Shown piece by piece: positions 32,812 through 42,443 of a stretch of 64,000 nucleotides of DNA. The position numbers were made by a program, and so were the translations under genes. This DNA is from Streptomyces galbus (GTDB taxonomy: Bacteria; Actinomycetota; Actinomycetes; Streptomycetales; Streptomycetaceae): assembly GCF_005280195.1 (NCBI RefSeq), contig NZ_SZPR01000013.1, positions 1 to 64,000 on the forward strand. The letters run 5' to 3'. Below the pieces are notes generated by a model. It did not search any database. It saw only the letters and a list, made by a program, of their open reading frames with translations, and was not told where the DNA came from. The first letter of the stretch is position 1, and every line of letters begins with the position of its first letter.

Positions 32812-34599
32812 GTGCAACCCCGCATCGAGGACTACGCCCTGATCGGTGACGAGCAGACCGCCGCCCTGGTCGGCCTGGACGGCTCCGTGGACTGGCTCTG
32901 CCTGCCGCGCTTCGACTCCGGCGCCTGTTTCGCCCGGCTCCTCGGCGACGAGGACAACGGCCACTGGCGCATCGCCCCCAAGGGCGCCCGCGGCCGCTGC
33001 ACCCGCCGCGCCTACCGCCCCGACACCCTCGTCCTGGACACCGAGTGGGACACCGACGAGGGCACGGTCCGGGTCACCGACCTGATGCCCCAGCGCGACG
33101 TCGCGCCCGACCTCGTCCGGATCGTCGAGGGCGTCCGCGGCCGGGTCACCGTGCGCAGCACCCTGCGGCTGCGCTTCGACTACGGCGCGGTCGTCCCCTG
33201 GATGCGCCGGGCCGACGGGCACCGCGTCGCCATCGCCGGCCCCGACGCGGTGTGGCTGCGCACCGAGCCGCACGTGCGCACCTGGGGCGAGGACTTCGGC
33301 ACCCACTCGGAGTTCACGGTGGCCGAGGGCGAGCGGGTGGCGTTCGTCCTGACCTGGCACCCCTCGCACCACCCGCGCCCGCCGCTGGTCGACCCGTTCG
33401 AGGTGCTGCGCACCAGCGTGGAGGACTGGCGGGCCTGGGCGGCCCGGTGCACGTACGACGGCCCGTACCGGGACGCGGTCGTCCGCTCCCTGATCACCCT
33501 GAAGGCGCTGACGTACCGCCCCACGGGCGGGATCGTCGCCGCGGCCACCACCTCGCTGCCCGAGCAGCTGGGCGGGGTGCGCAACTGGGACTACCGCTTC
33601 TGCTGGCTGCGCGACTCCACCCTCACCCTGGGCGCCCTGCTGGCCGCCGGGTACCACGAGGAGGCCGAGGCCTGGCGGAACTGGCTGCTGCGCGCGGTCG
33701 CCGGCGACCCGGCCGACCTGCAGATCATGTACGGCCTCGCGGGTGAGCGCCGGCTGCCCGAGACGGAGCTGCCCTGGCTGTCCGGCTTCGCGGGCTCGGC
33801 CCCGGTCCGCGTCGGCAACGCGGCCGTGGACCAGCTCCAGCTCGACGTGTACGGCGAGGTCATGGACTCGCTCTCGCTGGGCCGCAAGGCGGGCCTGTCG
33901 CCCCGGCCGCACGTGTGGTCGCTGCAGTGCGTGCTGATGCGCTGGCTGGACGAGAACTGGCGGCAGCCGGACGAGGGCCTGTGGGAGGTGCGCGGCGGCC
34001 GCCGGCCGTTCGTGCACTCCAAGGTGATGGTGTGGGTGGCCGCCGACCGGGCGGTGCGCGCCCTGGAGGAGCACCCCGAACTGCGCGGCGACCCCGACCG
34101 CTGGCGGGCGCTGCGCGACGAGGTGCACCGGGAGGTGTGCGACAAGGGCTACGACCCCGAGCGGAACACCTTCACGCAGTCCTACGGCTCCCGCGACCTG
34201 GACGCCGCCCTGCTGCTCATCCCCCGCCTCGGCTTCCTGCCGCCCGACGACCCGCGCGTCGTCGGCACCGTGGACGCGATCCGCGACGAGCTGGGGCACG
34301 GCGGACTGGTGCGCCGCTACACCACCGACGGCCCCGCGGTCGACGGTCTGCCGGGCGACGAGGGCACGTTCCTGGTGTGCTCGTTCTGGCTGGCGGACGC
34401 CCTGCACCTGACGGGCCGGACGAAGGAGGCCCGGGAGTTGTTCGAGCGGCTGGCGGGGCTGGCCAACGACGTGGGCCTGCTGTCCGAGGAGTACGACCCC
34501 GTCGCCGGCCGCCACCTCGGCAACTTCCCGCAGGCGTTCAGCCACATCGGACTGGTGAACACCGCCCTTACGCTGTTCGGGGGCGAGGAGGCAGGATAG
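32812..34599 (+). CDS. Glycoside hydrolase family 15 protein (glucoamylase/trehalase-like)
   Basis: 595 residues. The N-terminal beta-sandwich domain starts IEDYALIGDEQTAALVGLDGSVDWLCLPRFDS and the C-terminal alpha/alpha barrel carries EQLGGVRNWDYRFCWLRDS (near residue 255) and the late LLSEEYDP ... NFPQAFSHIGL segment with the expected catalytic base Glu (quoted in parts). In mycobacteria and Streptomyces members of this subgroup are trehalases; glucoamylase activity is the alternative. No signal peptide, so intracellular. GTG 32812. The SDR gene begins 4 nt after its stop. Confidence 0.92.
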   Translation: MQPRIEDYALIGDEQTAALVGLDGSVDWLCLPRFDSGACFARLLGDEDNGHWRIAPKGARGRCTRRAYRPDTLVLDTEWDTDEGTVRVTDLMPQRDVAPDLVRIVEGVRGRVTVRSTLRLRFDYGAVVPWMRRADGHRVAIAGPDAVWLRTEPHVRTWGEDFGTHSEFTVAEGERVAFVLTWHPSHHPRPPLVDPFEVLRTSVEDWRAWAARCTYDGPYRDAVVRSLITLKALTYRPTGGIVAAATTSLPEQLGGVRNWDYRFCWLRDSTLTLGALLAAGYHEEAEAWRNWLLRAVAGDPADLQIMYGLAGERRLPETELPWLSGFAGSAPVRVGNAAVDQLQLDVYGEVMDSLSLGRKAGLSPRPHVWSLQCVLMRWLDENWRQPDEGLWEVRGGRRPFVHSKVMVWVAADRAVRALEEHPELRGDPDRWRALRDEVHREVCDKGYDPERNTFTQSYGSRDLDAALLLIPRLGFLPPDDPRVVGTVDAIRDELGHGGLVRRYTTDGPAVDGLPGDEGTFLVCSFWLADALHLTGRTKEARELFERLAGLANDVGLLSEEYDPVAGRHLGNFPQAFSHIGLVNTALTLFGGEEAG

Positions 34600-34603
34600 G
34601 TCC

Positions 34604-35359
34604 ATGGATCTTGGACTGAAGGACCGGGTGTACGTCGTCACCGGAGCGACCCGCGGCCTCGGCAACGCCGTGGCGCGTGAGCTGGTCGCCGACGGCGCGA
34701 AGGTCGTCGTGACCGGGCGGGACGAGCAGCGCACGGCCGAGGCGGCGGCCGCACTGGGGCCGAACGCCGTCGGCGTCGCCGTGGACAACGCCGACCCGGG
34801 GGCGCCGCAGCGGCTGGTCGCGGCCGCACGGGACGCCTTCGGGGCGTTCCACGGGGTGCTCGTCAGCGTGGGCGGACCGCCGCCCGGGTTCGTCGCCGAC
34901 GCCACCGACGAGCAGTGGCAGGCGTCGTTCGAGTCGGTGTTCCTCGGCGCGGTGCGGCTCGCCCGCGCGGCGGCCGCCGAGCTGGACGCCGGGGGTGTCA
35001 TCGGGTTCGTGCTGTCGGGGTCCGTGCACGAGCCGATCCCCGGGCTGACGATCTCCAACGGGCTGCGCCCCGGGCTCGCCGGGTTCGCGAAGTCGCTCGC
35101 GGACGAGCTGGGCCCCCGGGGCATCCGGGTGGTGGGGCTGCTGCCCGCGCGGATCGACACCGACCGGGTGCGGGAGCTGGACGGCCTGTCCGCCGACCCC
35201 GCGGCCACCCGGGCCGCCAACGAGTCGCGCATCCCGCTGCGCCGGTACGGCACGCCGGAGGAGTTCGGGCGGACGGCGGCGTTCCTGCTGTCGCCGGCCG
35301 CCTCCTACCTGACGGGCATCATGGTGCCGGTGGACGGCGGGATGCGGCACGGGTTCTGA
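34604..35359 (+). CDS. Atypical SDR family protein lacking the YxxxK active site
   Basis: 251 residues. The Rossmann motif TGATRGLGNAVA and the C-terminal YLTGIMVPVDGGMRHGF are normal SDR. Where YSASK is expected, the sequence is ISNGLRPGLAGFAKSLADEL, so aligned residues are Ser/Asn for Tyr and Arg for Lys. The catalytic Ser (LSGSV) is kept. It may use another acid, act on an unusual substrate, or be a regulatory or binding protein. It starts 4 nt after the GH15 gene with AGGATAGG upstream, so it is co-translated with a sugar hydrolase. Confidence 0.88.
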   Translation: MDLGLKDRVYVVTGATRGLGNAVARELVADGAKVVVTGRDEQRTAEAAAALGPNAVGVAVDNADPGAPQRLVAAARDAFGAFHGVLVSVGGPPPGFVADATDEQWQASFESVFLGAVRLARAAAAELDAGGVIGFVLSGSVHEPIPGLTISNGLRPGLAGFAKSLADELGPRGIRVVGLLPARIDTDRVRELDGLSADPAATRAANESRIPLRRYGTPEEFGRTAAFLLSPAASYLTGIMVPVDGGMRHGF

Positions 35360-35385
35360 CAACCGCGGGGCGGGACGGGGCGCCG

Positions 35386-35973
35386 TCAGGTGACCCGTTC
35401 CGCCTTGTGGCTGACCGTGCGCAGGCGGACCTCCGCCGGGAGCGCGGGCAGCGCCGCCGCCTCGCGCGCGTGGGCGAGGGGCCCGTCCGCGAGCTCCCGC
35501 AGCGCGGTACCGGGGTCGACGTGCGGCTCCATGCGCAGTCTGAGGCGCGCCTGGGGTGCCGTCCGGCGGCCCTTCAGGTGGGCGCGGGCGTGGGCCACGC
35601 CCTCCAGTCCGCCGGCGTCGGCGGCGAGCGCGTGCTCCAGGGCGCGTCCGCGCAGCGTCGCACCCGCGCCGTCGCCCGTGTCGACCAGGACCTCGCGCAG
35701 CCTGCGACGGCTCAGGACCGCCGCCAGCCACCACAGCGCGAGCAGCACCAGGACCGCCAGGGCGGCGATCACGACCGGCCACCACCAGCCCTCGCCGCGC
35801 CAGCGGGTGCGCTCGGCGGTGGACAGCAGGACGTCGTGCCGGCCCTGGTGGAGCCACCAGGAGGGCGGCTTCACACCCAGGCCGACGGCGAGCACCGCGC
35901 CGCCCACGGCCAGCAGGACCAGCCCGACCAGGGCCAGCAGGACGCGGTTGACCGTCCTCTGCACCGTCCTCAC
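35386..35973 (-). CDS. amaP: Alkaline shock response membrane anchor protein AmaP
   Basis: 195 residues. Two membrane helices (about 11-32 and 65-88) are separated by an extracytoplasmic loop, and the cytoplasmic C-terminus contains an Asp23-like fold (TLRGRALEHALAADAGGLEGVAHARAHLKGR). In Staphylococcus AmaP anchors Asp23 to the membrane. GTG 35973 overlaps the upstream stop (GTGA). Last gene of the Gls24 operon, which fits. Confidence 0.88.
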   Translation of the reverse strand: MRTVQRTVNRVLLALVGLVLLAVGGAVLAVGLGVKPPSWWLHQGRHDVLLSTAERTRWRGEGWWWPVVIAALAVLVLLALWWLAAVLSRRRLREVLVDTGDGAGATLRGRALEHALAADAGGLEGVAHARAHLKGRRTAPQARLRLRMEPHVDPGTALRELADGPLAHAREAAALPALPAEVRLRTVSHKAERVT

Positions 35974-36668
35974 CCCTTCTTCCCGGGCCGCCGCACGCGC
36001 ACCGACAGCGACGGCGGACGGGACAGGCCCAGTCCGGCGACCGCCTCGGTGAGCACGGTGTCCAGGTCCTCGTGCACGTCGTCCAGTTCACGGAAGTGCG
36101 CGAGCGCGCGCACGTCGGCCCTGCGGCGGTGGACCCGGACCCGCGCCGACTGCACGCCGGCCACCTCCATGGCCCGGTCGCGCAGCACCTGCGCGGCGGT
36201 GTCCCGGTCCAGGCCGGCGCGCAGGTCCGGGTGGACGGGGCGCATGGGCAGCAGGGAGCGCAGTCCCGGGGTGAGGGCGAGGAGCAGCAGCCACAGGCCG
36301 AGGGCCGCGGCGACGCCCGCGCCGACCAGCACCCAGGTGTCGTCCAGGGGGCGTTCGGCGAGCTGCCGGGCCAGGGTGCGCCGCCAGGACAGGGCGTCCC
36401 GGTGGGCGCGCACGGCGGCGATGTCGTAGAGGAAGGCCCCCGCGACGACGAAGAGGGCGACGGCCACGATGCCCGCCGGGACGCGGCGTGCCGACCAGAA
36501 GCGGTGGGCCCGGGCCGGGAGCGCCTCGGTCGAGGCCACAGGTGCTGCCGGGTCCTCACCGCCGGTCCCGGGGGCGGGCCGGCGCTCCTTCTCCAGGACC
36601 GGCAGGCGCCGCGTGGTGTCGCCGTCCCCGGACGCGCGGGGCTCGCGGGGTTCGCGGGGTGTGCTCAT
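35970..36668 (-). CDS. DUF6286 domain membrane protein of the Gls24 operon
   Basis: 232 residues: a charged N-terminal 60 residues, two membrane helices (about 65-84 and 111-132), and a C-terminal cytoplasmic domain (AAQVLRDRAMEVAGVQSARVRVHRR ... HEDLDTVLTEAV; quoted in part) that resembles the Asp23-like C-terminal part of AmaP. It is thus probably a second, AmaP-like anchor. ATG 36668 overlaps the upstream stop (ATGA), and its own stop overlaps amaP. Confidence 0.82.
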   Translation of the reverse strand: MSTPREPREPRASGDGDTTRRLPVLEKERRPAPGTGGEDPAAPVASTEALPARAHRFWSARRVPAGIVAVALFVVAGAFLYDIAAVRAHRDALSWRRTLARQLAERPLDDTWVLVGAGVAAALGLWLLLLALTPGLRSLLPMRPVHPDLRAGLDRDTAAQVLRDRAMEVAGVQSARVRVHRRRADVRALAHFRELDDVHEDLDTVLTEAVAGLGLSRPPSLSVRVRRPGKKG

Positions 36669-37072
36669 CGCGTCCTCCCCGCGGAGCCGTCCGTCGCCGT
36701 CAGGTGCAGGCGCTCCACCTGCACGGCGACCTCCGGGACCTCCATCGACACGCCCGCGCGGACCCGTTCGGCCACGTGCCGGCGCACCGCGTGACAGCGG
36801 GCGCCGATGTCGCACGGGTAGTCGAGTTCCAGGTGCACGCTCACGTGGGCGGCACGGCTGGGGGCGGTGCCGCCGGCGCCGGGGTGCGCGTGGGGGCGCA
36901 CCACGACGGTGGCGTGCGGGGGCGCGGCGTCCGGCGGCAGCGCACCGACCGCCTCGCGTGCCGCCTGGGAGGCGATCTTGGCGACGACCCGGTCGGCGAT
37001 CCGGGTCGCGCCGCGCTCGGCCGCCGGGACGACGCTCCCGCGCCGGCCGGGCGCGACGGTCCCTTCGCTCAC
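36665..37072 (-). CDS. Asp23/Gls24 family envelope stress response protein
   Basis: 135 residues. ATRIADRVVAKIASQAAREAVG and the two-stranded VSVHLELDYPCDIGARCHAVRRHVAERV (quoted in part) followed by VPEVAVQVERLHL give the Asp23 domain. It should lie at the cytoplasmic membrane face bound to an AmaP-type anchor. GTG 37072 is 4 nt after the stop of the upstream small gene. Second of two Gls24 genes in the operon; it is more diverged and has an insert rich in Pro/His (PHAHPGAGGT). Confidence 0.87.
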   Translation of the reverse strand: MSEGTVAPGRRGSVVPAAERGATRIADRVVAKIASQAAREAVGALPPDAAPPHATVVVRPHAHPGAGGTAPSRAAHVSVHLELDYPCDIGARCHAVRRHVAERVRAGVSMEVPEVAVQVERLHLTATDGSAGRTR

Positions 37073-37076
37073 CGCG

Positions 37077-37262
37077 TCACCGCCGTCGGTCCTCGCGGGT
37101 GCGGAAGAAGTCGCCGAACTCCAGGTCCCCTTCCAGGAACCGGCCGACGACGAACCCGACGGCGCCGAGCGCCGCCACCAGCAGGAAGGCCCCGAAGCCG
37201 CCGAAGTACCCGGCGAAGCCCAGCGCCATGCCGGCGATCATGCCGACCACGGCCATGCTCAA
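37077..37262 (-). CDS. Small Gly-rich membrane protein of the Gls24 operon (DUF2273-like)
   Basis: 61 residues with two closely packed Gly/Ala-rich membrane helices (about 4-20 and 22-42) and a charged C-terminal tail (GDLEFGDFFRTREDRRR). It resembles the DUF2273-type small proteins that accompany asp23 and amaP. TTG 37262 has GGGGAG 6 nt upstream; ATG 37256 is the alternative start. Confidence 0.78.
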   Translation of the reverse strand: MSMAVVGMIAGMALGFAGYFGGFGAFLLVAALGAVGFVVGRFLEGDLEFGDFFRTREDRRR

Positions 37263-37305
37263 CGTGCTCTCCCCTCAGCCGTACGGCTGTCCGGCCGTCG
37301 GCGGG

Positions 37306-37791
37306 TCACTGGATCCGGGGCTCCGGCTCGTCGTCCTCTTCCTCGGGCAGCTTGACGTCGCTCACGGCGATGTTGACCTCGACGACCTCGAGGCCGGTCA
37401 TGCGCTCGACGGCCGCGACGACGTTCTCCCGCACGTCGCGGGCGACGTCCGCGATCGCGACGCCGTAGTCCACCACGATCTCCAGGTCGAGCGCGGTCTG
37501 CACCTCGCCGACCTCGGCCTTCACCCCGCGGGTCACGGACTTCGAGCCGCCGGGCACCCGGTCGCGCACGGCGCCGAAGGTGCGGCTGATGCCGCTGCCC
37601 ATGGCGTGCACGCCGACGACGTCGCGTGCCGCGAGGCCGGCGATCTTCTCCACCACCCCGTCCGCGATGGTCGTCCGGCCCCGCCCGGCGGGGTCACCTC
37701 CGCCGCGCCTCGGGGTCTTGCGAACCTGTGCCGGCGTGTCCACGCCGTCGTCGGGGGTCTGCGTCCGGTTCCGCTCCGTCATCTCGGTCAT
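37306..37791 (-). CDS. Asp23/Gls24 family envelope stress response protein
   Basis: 161 residues. After a disordered charged 40 residues comes the full Asp23 domain: TTIADGVVEKIAGLAARDVVGVHAMGSG, VKAEVGEVQTALDLEIVVDYGVAIADVARDVRENVV (both quoted only to mark position, about 45-150) and EVNIAVSDVKLP, then an acidic tail. ATG 37791 has AAGGGA upstream; an internal ATG three codons on is possible. First gene of the five-gene envelope-stress operon running left to amaP. Confidence 0.92.
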   Translation of the reverse strand: MTEMTERNRTQTPDDGVDTPAQVRKTPRRGGGDPAGRGRTTIADGVVEKIAGLAARDVVGVHAMGSGISRTFGAVRDRVPGGSKSVTRGVKAEVGEVQTALDLEIVVDYGVAIADVARDVRENVVAAVERMTGLEVVEVNIAVSDVKLPEEEDDEPEPRIQ

Positions 37792-37878
37792 CGCCGTACG
37801 TCCCTTTCGGTGGTCGTCCTCCACCCACCGTAAGCGCGGTTGCCCGACCGCGCTCCAGGGATGCGGCAGGCTGGAGGA

Positions 37879-38667
37879 ATGACGACGGCGGACGGTTGGA
37901 CGCGGGCGGTACGTGCGCAGGTGCGACTGGGCAGGCTGCTGCCCCTGGGCGGGCCGCGGGACGGCGCGTGGATCACGGAGGACGCGGTGACGACGGTGCT
38001 GCGGGCGGCGGGGCGGGACGTGCCCGGGGTCCTGCTGGGCAAGGTCCGGGTCGGCCCGGCCGACGCGGCGGACGCGGGAGGTGCCGAGGCCGGCGCCGGG
38101 CAGGGCGCCCACGGGCCCGCCGTGCCGGTTCCGCCGAGCGGGCTGCTGCCGGGGCCGCTGCGGGTCTCGGCGGAGTGCGCGGCGGGTCCGGCGGAGCCGT
38201 TGCCGACGGCGGCGGCACGGCTGCGGGCGGCGCTGGCCGCGGCCGCGGCCGAGCGGCTGGGCCTGACGGTGGCCGAGGTGGACGTGCGCGTGACGACGCT
38301 GCTCGACGAGGACCCGGCACCCGGGCCGGAGCCCGGACCCCGGCCCGCGCAGGAGCGCGGGACGGCGCGGCTCGACGTGCCTGACGGCGGTGACGAGGCG
38401 CGCGTGGCGCTCGCCGCGCTCGACATTCCCGGGGTGTCCGGGCTGACCGGTCACCTCGGCGGGCTCGGCCGGGCCGTCCATCTGGAGTACCCCCGTCCGG
38501 GTGAGACCCGGGAGGCGGCGGCCCTGCCGCGTCGTCACGCGCGCGTCGAGGTCACCCTGCACCCGGGCCACCGGGCCGTGGACGTGGCGCGGCAGGTCAG
38601 GGCGGCGGTGAGCGAGGCACTCACCGACCGTCCGACCGTGGCCGTGGTGATCACGGCGATCGGGTGA
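37879..38667 (+). CDS. Gls24-like uncharacterised protein, divergent from the Gls24 operon
   Basis: 262 residues. No membrane helix. The N-terminal half (residues 1-145) and C-terminal half (about 160-262) both show the Asp23-like pattern of a helix followed by strand-helix-strand, clearest at ALDIPGVSGLTGHLGGLGRA and HARVEVTLHPGHRAVDVARQ. I recall Streptomyces homologues carrying the uninformative name 'nucleopolyhedrovirus P10 family protein'. ATG 37879 has GGAGG very close and a -10-like CAGGCT (37868-37873). Its 87-bp divergent spacing from the Gls24 operon implies shared control. Confidence 0.75.
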   Translation: MTTADGWTRAVRAQVRLGRLLPLGGPRDGAWITEDAVTTVLRAAGRDVPGVLLGKVRVGPADAADAGGAEAGAGQGAHGPAVPVPPSGLLPGPLRVSAECAAGPAEPLPTAAARLRAALAAAAAERLGLTVAEVDVRVTTLLDEDPAPGPEPGPRPAQERGTARLDVPDGGDEARVALAALDIPGVSGLTGHLGGLGRAVHLEYPRPGETREAAALPRRHARVEVTLHPGHRAVDVARQVRAAVSEALTDRPTVAVVITAIG

Positions 38668-38715
38668 ACGCGCGGTGAGCCGACCGGCTCTCCCCGGGCC
38701 CCCGGACCTCTCGGG

Positions 38716-39507
38716 TCACTCGCCGAGGCCCGCCAGGTCGCGCAGGCGGCGGGACTGGGCGGCGCGTTCGGCCGCGCGCTGCTCGTCGTAGGTGCGCTCC
38801 GCGGCGCCCTGGAGCAGCGCCTTGGTCTCGATCACCGCGTCGCGCGGGGCGGCGAGGATCGCGGACGCCAGTTCGCCGACGGTCGCGTCGAGCTGGTCGA
38901 CGGGCACGGCGATGTTCGCCAGCCCGGTGCTCACCGCCTCCGCCGCCTGCACGAACCGTCCGGTCAGGCACATCTCCACCGCACGGCCGTACCCGACGAG
39001 GGAGACCAGCGGGTGGGTGCCCGTCAGGTCGGGGACGAGGCCCAGTCCGGTCTCGCGCATCGCGAACTGCACGTCGTCGGCGACGACACGCAGGTCACAG
39101 GCGAGGGCGAGCTGGAAGCCCGCACCGATGGCGTGCCCCTGGACGGCGGCGATCGACACGAGGTCGCTGCGCCGCCACCAGGTGAAGCCCTCCTGGAACC
39201 GCGCGATGGCGGCGTCGAGTTCGGCGTCGCCACTGCGCGCGAGGTCGATGAAGGACGGCTCGCCCTCGATGCCCTCGGGCGTGAACATCTGCCGGTCGAG
39301 GCCGGCGGAGAAGGACTTGCCCTCGCCGCGCAGCACGACGACCCGCACGGCGCCCGGCAGCAGCCGGCCGGCCTCGGCCAGCGCACGCCACATCGCGGGG
39401 CTCTGGGCGTTGCGCTTGGCCGGGTTGGCCAGCGTCACCGTGGCGAGCGCGTCGTCGACGGTGAGCCGTACGCCGTCCTGGTCGAGGAGCAGGTCGGACG
39501 AAGCCAT
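38716..39507 (-). CDS. Enoyl-CoA hydratase/isomerase family protein (crotonase fold)
   Basis: 263 residues. Crotonase marks: LANPAKRNAQSPAMWRAL, the oxyanion segment RGEGKSFSAGLDRQMF, and VQGHAIGAGFQLALACDLRV. The catalytic Glu of true hydratases (usually within the ALGGG..LAL.CD region and the later E) is at FAMRETGLGLVPDLTGT, where the Pro-Asp pair suggests an isomerase or hydratase of unknown acyl-CoA. ATG 39507 with CGGAGG upstream. Confidence 0.92.
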   Translation of the reverse strand: MASSDLLLDQDGVRLTVDDALATVTLANPAKRNAQSPAMWRALAEAGRLLPGAVRVVVLRGEGKSFSAGLDRQMFTPEGIEGEPSFIDLARSGDAELDAAIARFQEGFTWWRRSDLVSIAAVQGHAIGAGFQLALACDLRVVADDVQFAMRETGLGLVPDLTGTHPLVSLVGYGRAVEMCLTGRFVQAAEAVSTGLANIAVPVDQLDATVGELASAILAAPRDAVIETKALLQGAAERTYDEQRAAERAAQSRRLRDLAGLGE

Positions 39508-39660
39508 GCGGTGCCTCCGGTGGGTGCGGTCAGTCAGCGGTCAGCTAAGTGACTGCACAGTAACCACCCGGCCGGGCGGGGGTGTCCCCAGGGCCCCTGC
39601 GGAGTCAGGGGGGTCCGGCCGACCGGGTGGCCACCAGCGGAGCCGATGGGCCGCCCGGGC

Positions 39661-39882
39661 TCAGGACGAGGGGGTCTTCTTGCCCCGGGTCGCCCCGCCA
39701 CGCCCACGGAGCGTGACGCCCGACTCGCTGAGCATCCGGTGGACGAAGCCATACGAGCGGCCGGTCTCCTCGGCCAGTGCTCGGATGCTCGCACCGGAGT
39801 CGTACTTCTTCTTCAGGTCTGCCGCGAGCTTGTCGCGCGCGGCGCCGGTCACCCGGCTGCCCTTCTTCAGAGTCTCGGCCAC
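39661..39882 (-). CDS. Small helix-turn-helix protein
   Basis: 73 residues: a basic N-terminus (AETLKKGSRVTGAARDKLAA), an HTH of the resolvase/HTH_13 type (KKKYDSGASIRALAEETGRS then YGFVHRMLSESG), and a basic Gly/Arg/Lys tail. It is a short DNA-binding protein conserved in actinobacteria. GTG 39882 is preceded by GAGGAGG at the right distance; longer starts upstream add only low-quality sequence. Confidence 0.87.
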   Translation of the reverse strand: MAETLKKGSRVTGAARDKLAADLKKKYDSGASIRALAEETGRSYGFVHRMLSESGVTLRGRGGATRGKKTPSS

Positions 39883-40205
39883 CCGTGCCTCCTCATGGGA
39901 AGTGCGCTCTGGTCTCCTCATGATCACCCCTCCGGGGCGTGATGGCCACCCATTCGGCAAGGTCGGTACGACATGGTTGTGACGACAGGAGTGCGTCCCC
40001 ACGAACGGAATATGTGATTCCACACACAGCCGTCCGCAGGACCGAACGCCAGTCCAGGCGAATCAGCAGGTCAGAGACGCACGACGGCCGGTCGCCCCGG
40101 AAGAGGGGGACCGGCCGGAAAATGCGTGTACGACACACCTCGATACGAGGAGATCTCACACAGATGAGGGATCACCGATGGGCCGAATGATCCACCCGGC
40201 GTGGA
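39883..40205. other. 323-bp intergenic region
   Basis: It lies between the HTH gene and the ABC-F gene, both on the minus strand. It holds the ABC-F terminator (40085-40117) and, 125-139 bp upstream of the HTH start, the palindrome GGAAT-ATGTG-ATTCC (40007-40021) over a -10-like CATATT on the minus strand. The AT content is higher than elsewhere. I see no gene in it. Confidence 0.5.
40085..40117 (-). terminator. Terminator of the ABC-F gene
   Basis: CGGCCGGTC/GACCGGCCG (9 bp) continued by CCCC/GGGG past a one-base bulge, loop GGAAGA, 89 bp after the ABC-F stop. On the plus strand it is followed by GAAAATG. Confidence 0.7.
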
Positions 40206-41804
<1,599 letters not shown>

Positions 41805-41966
41805 GGACAGACTCCTGGGCGGGGAAGGGGCGGGACGGACGGCTGAGGACGATCCCGTCGTCTAATGCGCGAGGAGAATGGCCATGGGCCCCAGTCTAAC
41901 GGGGGCATGCAACGGCTTTTCCCGGACGGGACGGACGGACCACCGCGGATCACAGGGGACCACGAG

Positions 41967-41990
41967 GACGATCACGAAGACGATCACGAG
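41967..41990 (+). repeat. Short tandem repeat before the VOC gene
   Basis: GACGATCACGAA followed by GACGATCACGAG, with a third, degenerate unit upstream. It would encode repeats of Asp-Asp-His-Glu if the VOC gene started further upstream. Probably the 5' untranslated region. Confidence 0.5.
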
Positions 41991-42002
41991 GGAGTGACCG
42001 CC

Positions 42003-42416
42003 ATGACAGGCACGAACGGCACCCGGCCCAGCATCTGCCCGACCCTGCTGTACGCCGACGCCAAGGCGGCGATCCGGCAGCTCACGGAGGCGCTGGGGTT
42101 CACCGAGCTGTCGGTGTACGAGGGCGAGGACGGCACGGTGCTGCACGCCGAGCTGGTGCAGGGCAACGGCGTGGTGATGCTCGGCTCCAAGGGCCGCGGC
42201 GGCGTCTTCGACGCGGCGATGAAGAACGCGGGCACCACCGGTGTCTACGTCGTGGTGGACGACGTGGACGGGCACCACGCGCACGCGGTGGAGCACGGCG
42301 TGGACGTCCTGATGCCCCCGACCGACCAGGAGTACGGCTCCCGGGACTACATGGCCCGGGACCTCGAGGGCAACGTGTGGAGCTTCGGCACGTACGCCCC
42401 CGAGATACCGGCCTGA
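42003..42416 (+). CDS. VOC family protein (glyoxalase/bleomycin-resistance fold)
   Basis: 137 residues, a two-module betaalphabetabetabeta VOC protein: ICPTLLYADAKAAIRQLTEALGF, then GVYVVVDDVDGHHAHAVEHGVDVLMPPTDQEYGSRDYMARDLEGNVWSFGTY (quoted in part from residue 75). The subgroup of 'PhnB/YdcF-like' single-substrate proteins; metal ligands (His/Glu) are only partly evident. ATG 42003 with GGGAG upstream. Monocistronic, divergent from ABC-F. Confidence 0.87.
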   Translation: MTGTNGTRPSICPTLLYADAKAAIRQLTEALGFTELSVYEGEDGTVLHAELVQGNGVVMLGSKGRGGVFDAAMKNAGTTGVYVVVDDVDGHHAHAVEHGVDVLMPPTDQEYGSRDYMARDLEGNVWSFGTYAPEIPA

Positions 42417-42443
42417 CGGCGCGGTCCCGGCGCCTGCGCCCTC

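Noticed and set aside
31690..35253. Very long open frame (over 1100 codons) antisense to the SURF1, GH15 and SDR genes
   Set aside because: High GC removes stops in antisense frames; the opposite strand carries three recognisable families with normal starts and overlaps.
40007..40021. GGAAT-ATGTG-ATTCC palindrome upstream of the small HTH gene as an autoregulatory operator
   Set aside because: The arms are only 5 bp and similar matches arise by chance; kept only as a remark on the intergenic region.
41865..42002. N-terminal extension of the VOC protein including a DDHE repeat
   Set aside because: The extension is low-complexity, and ATG 42003 with GGGAG fits the start of the VOC fold.
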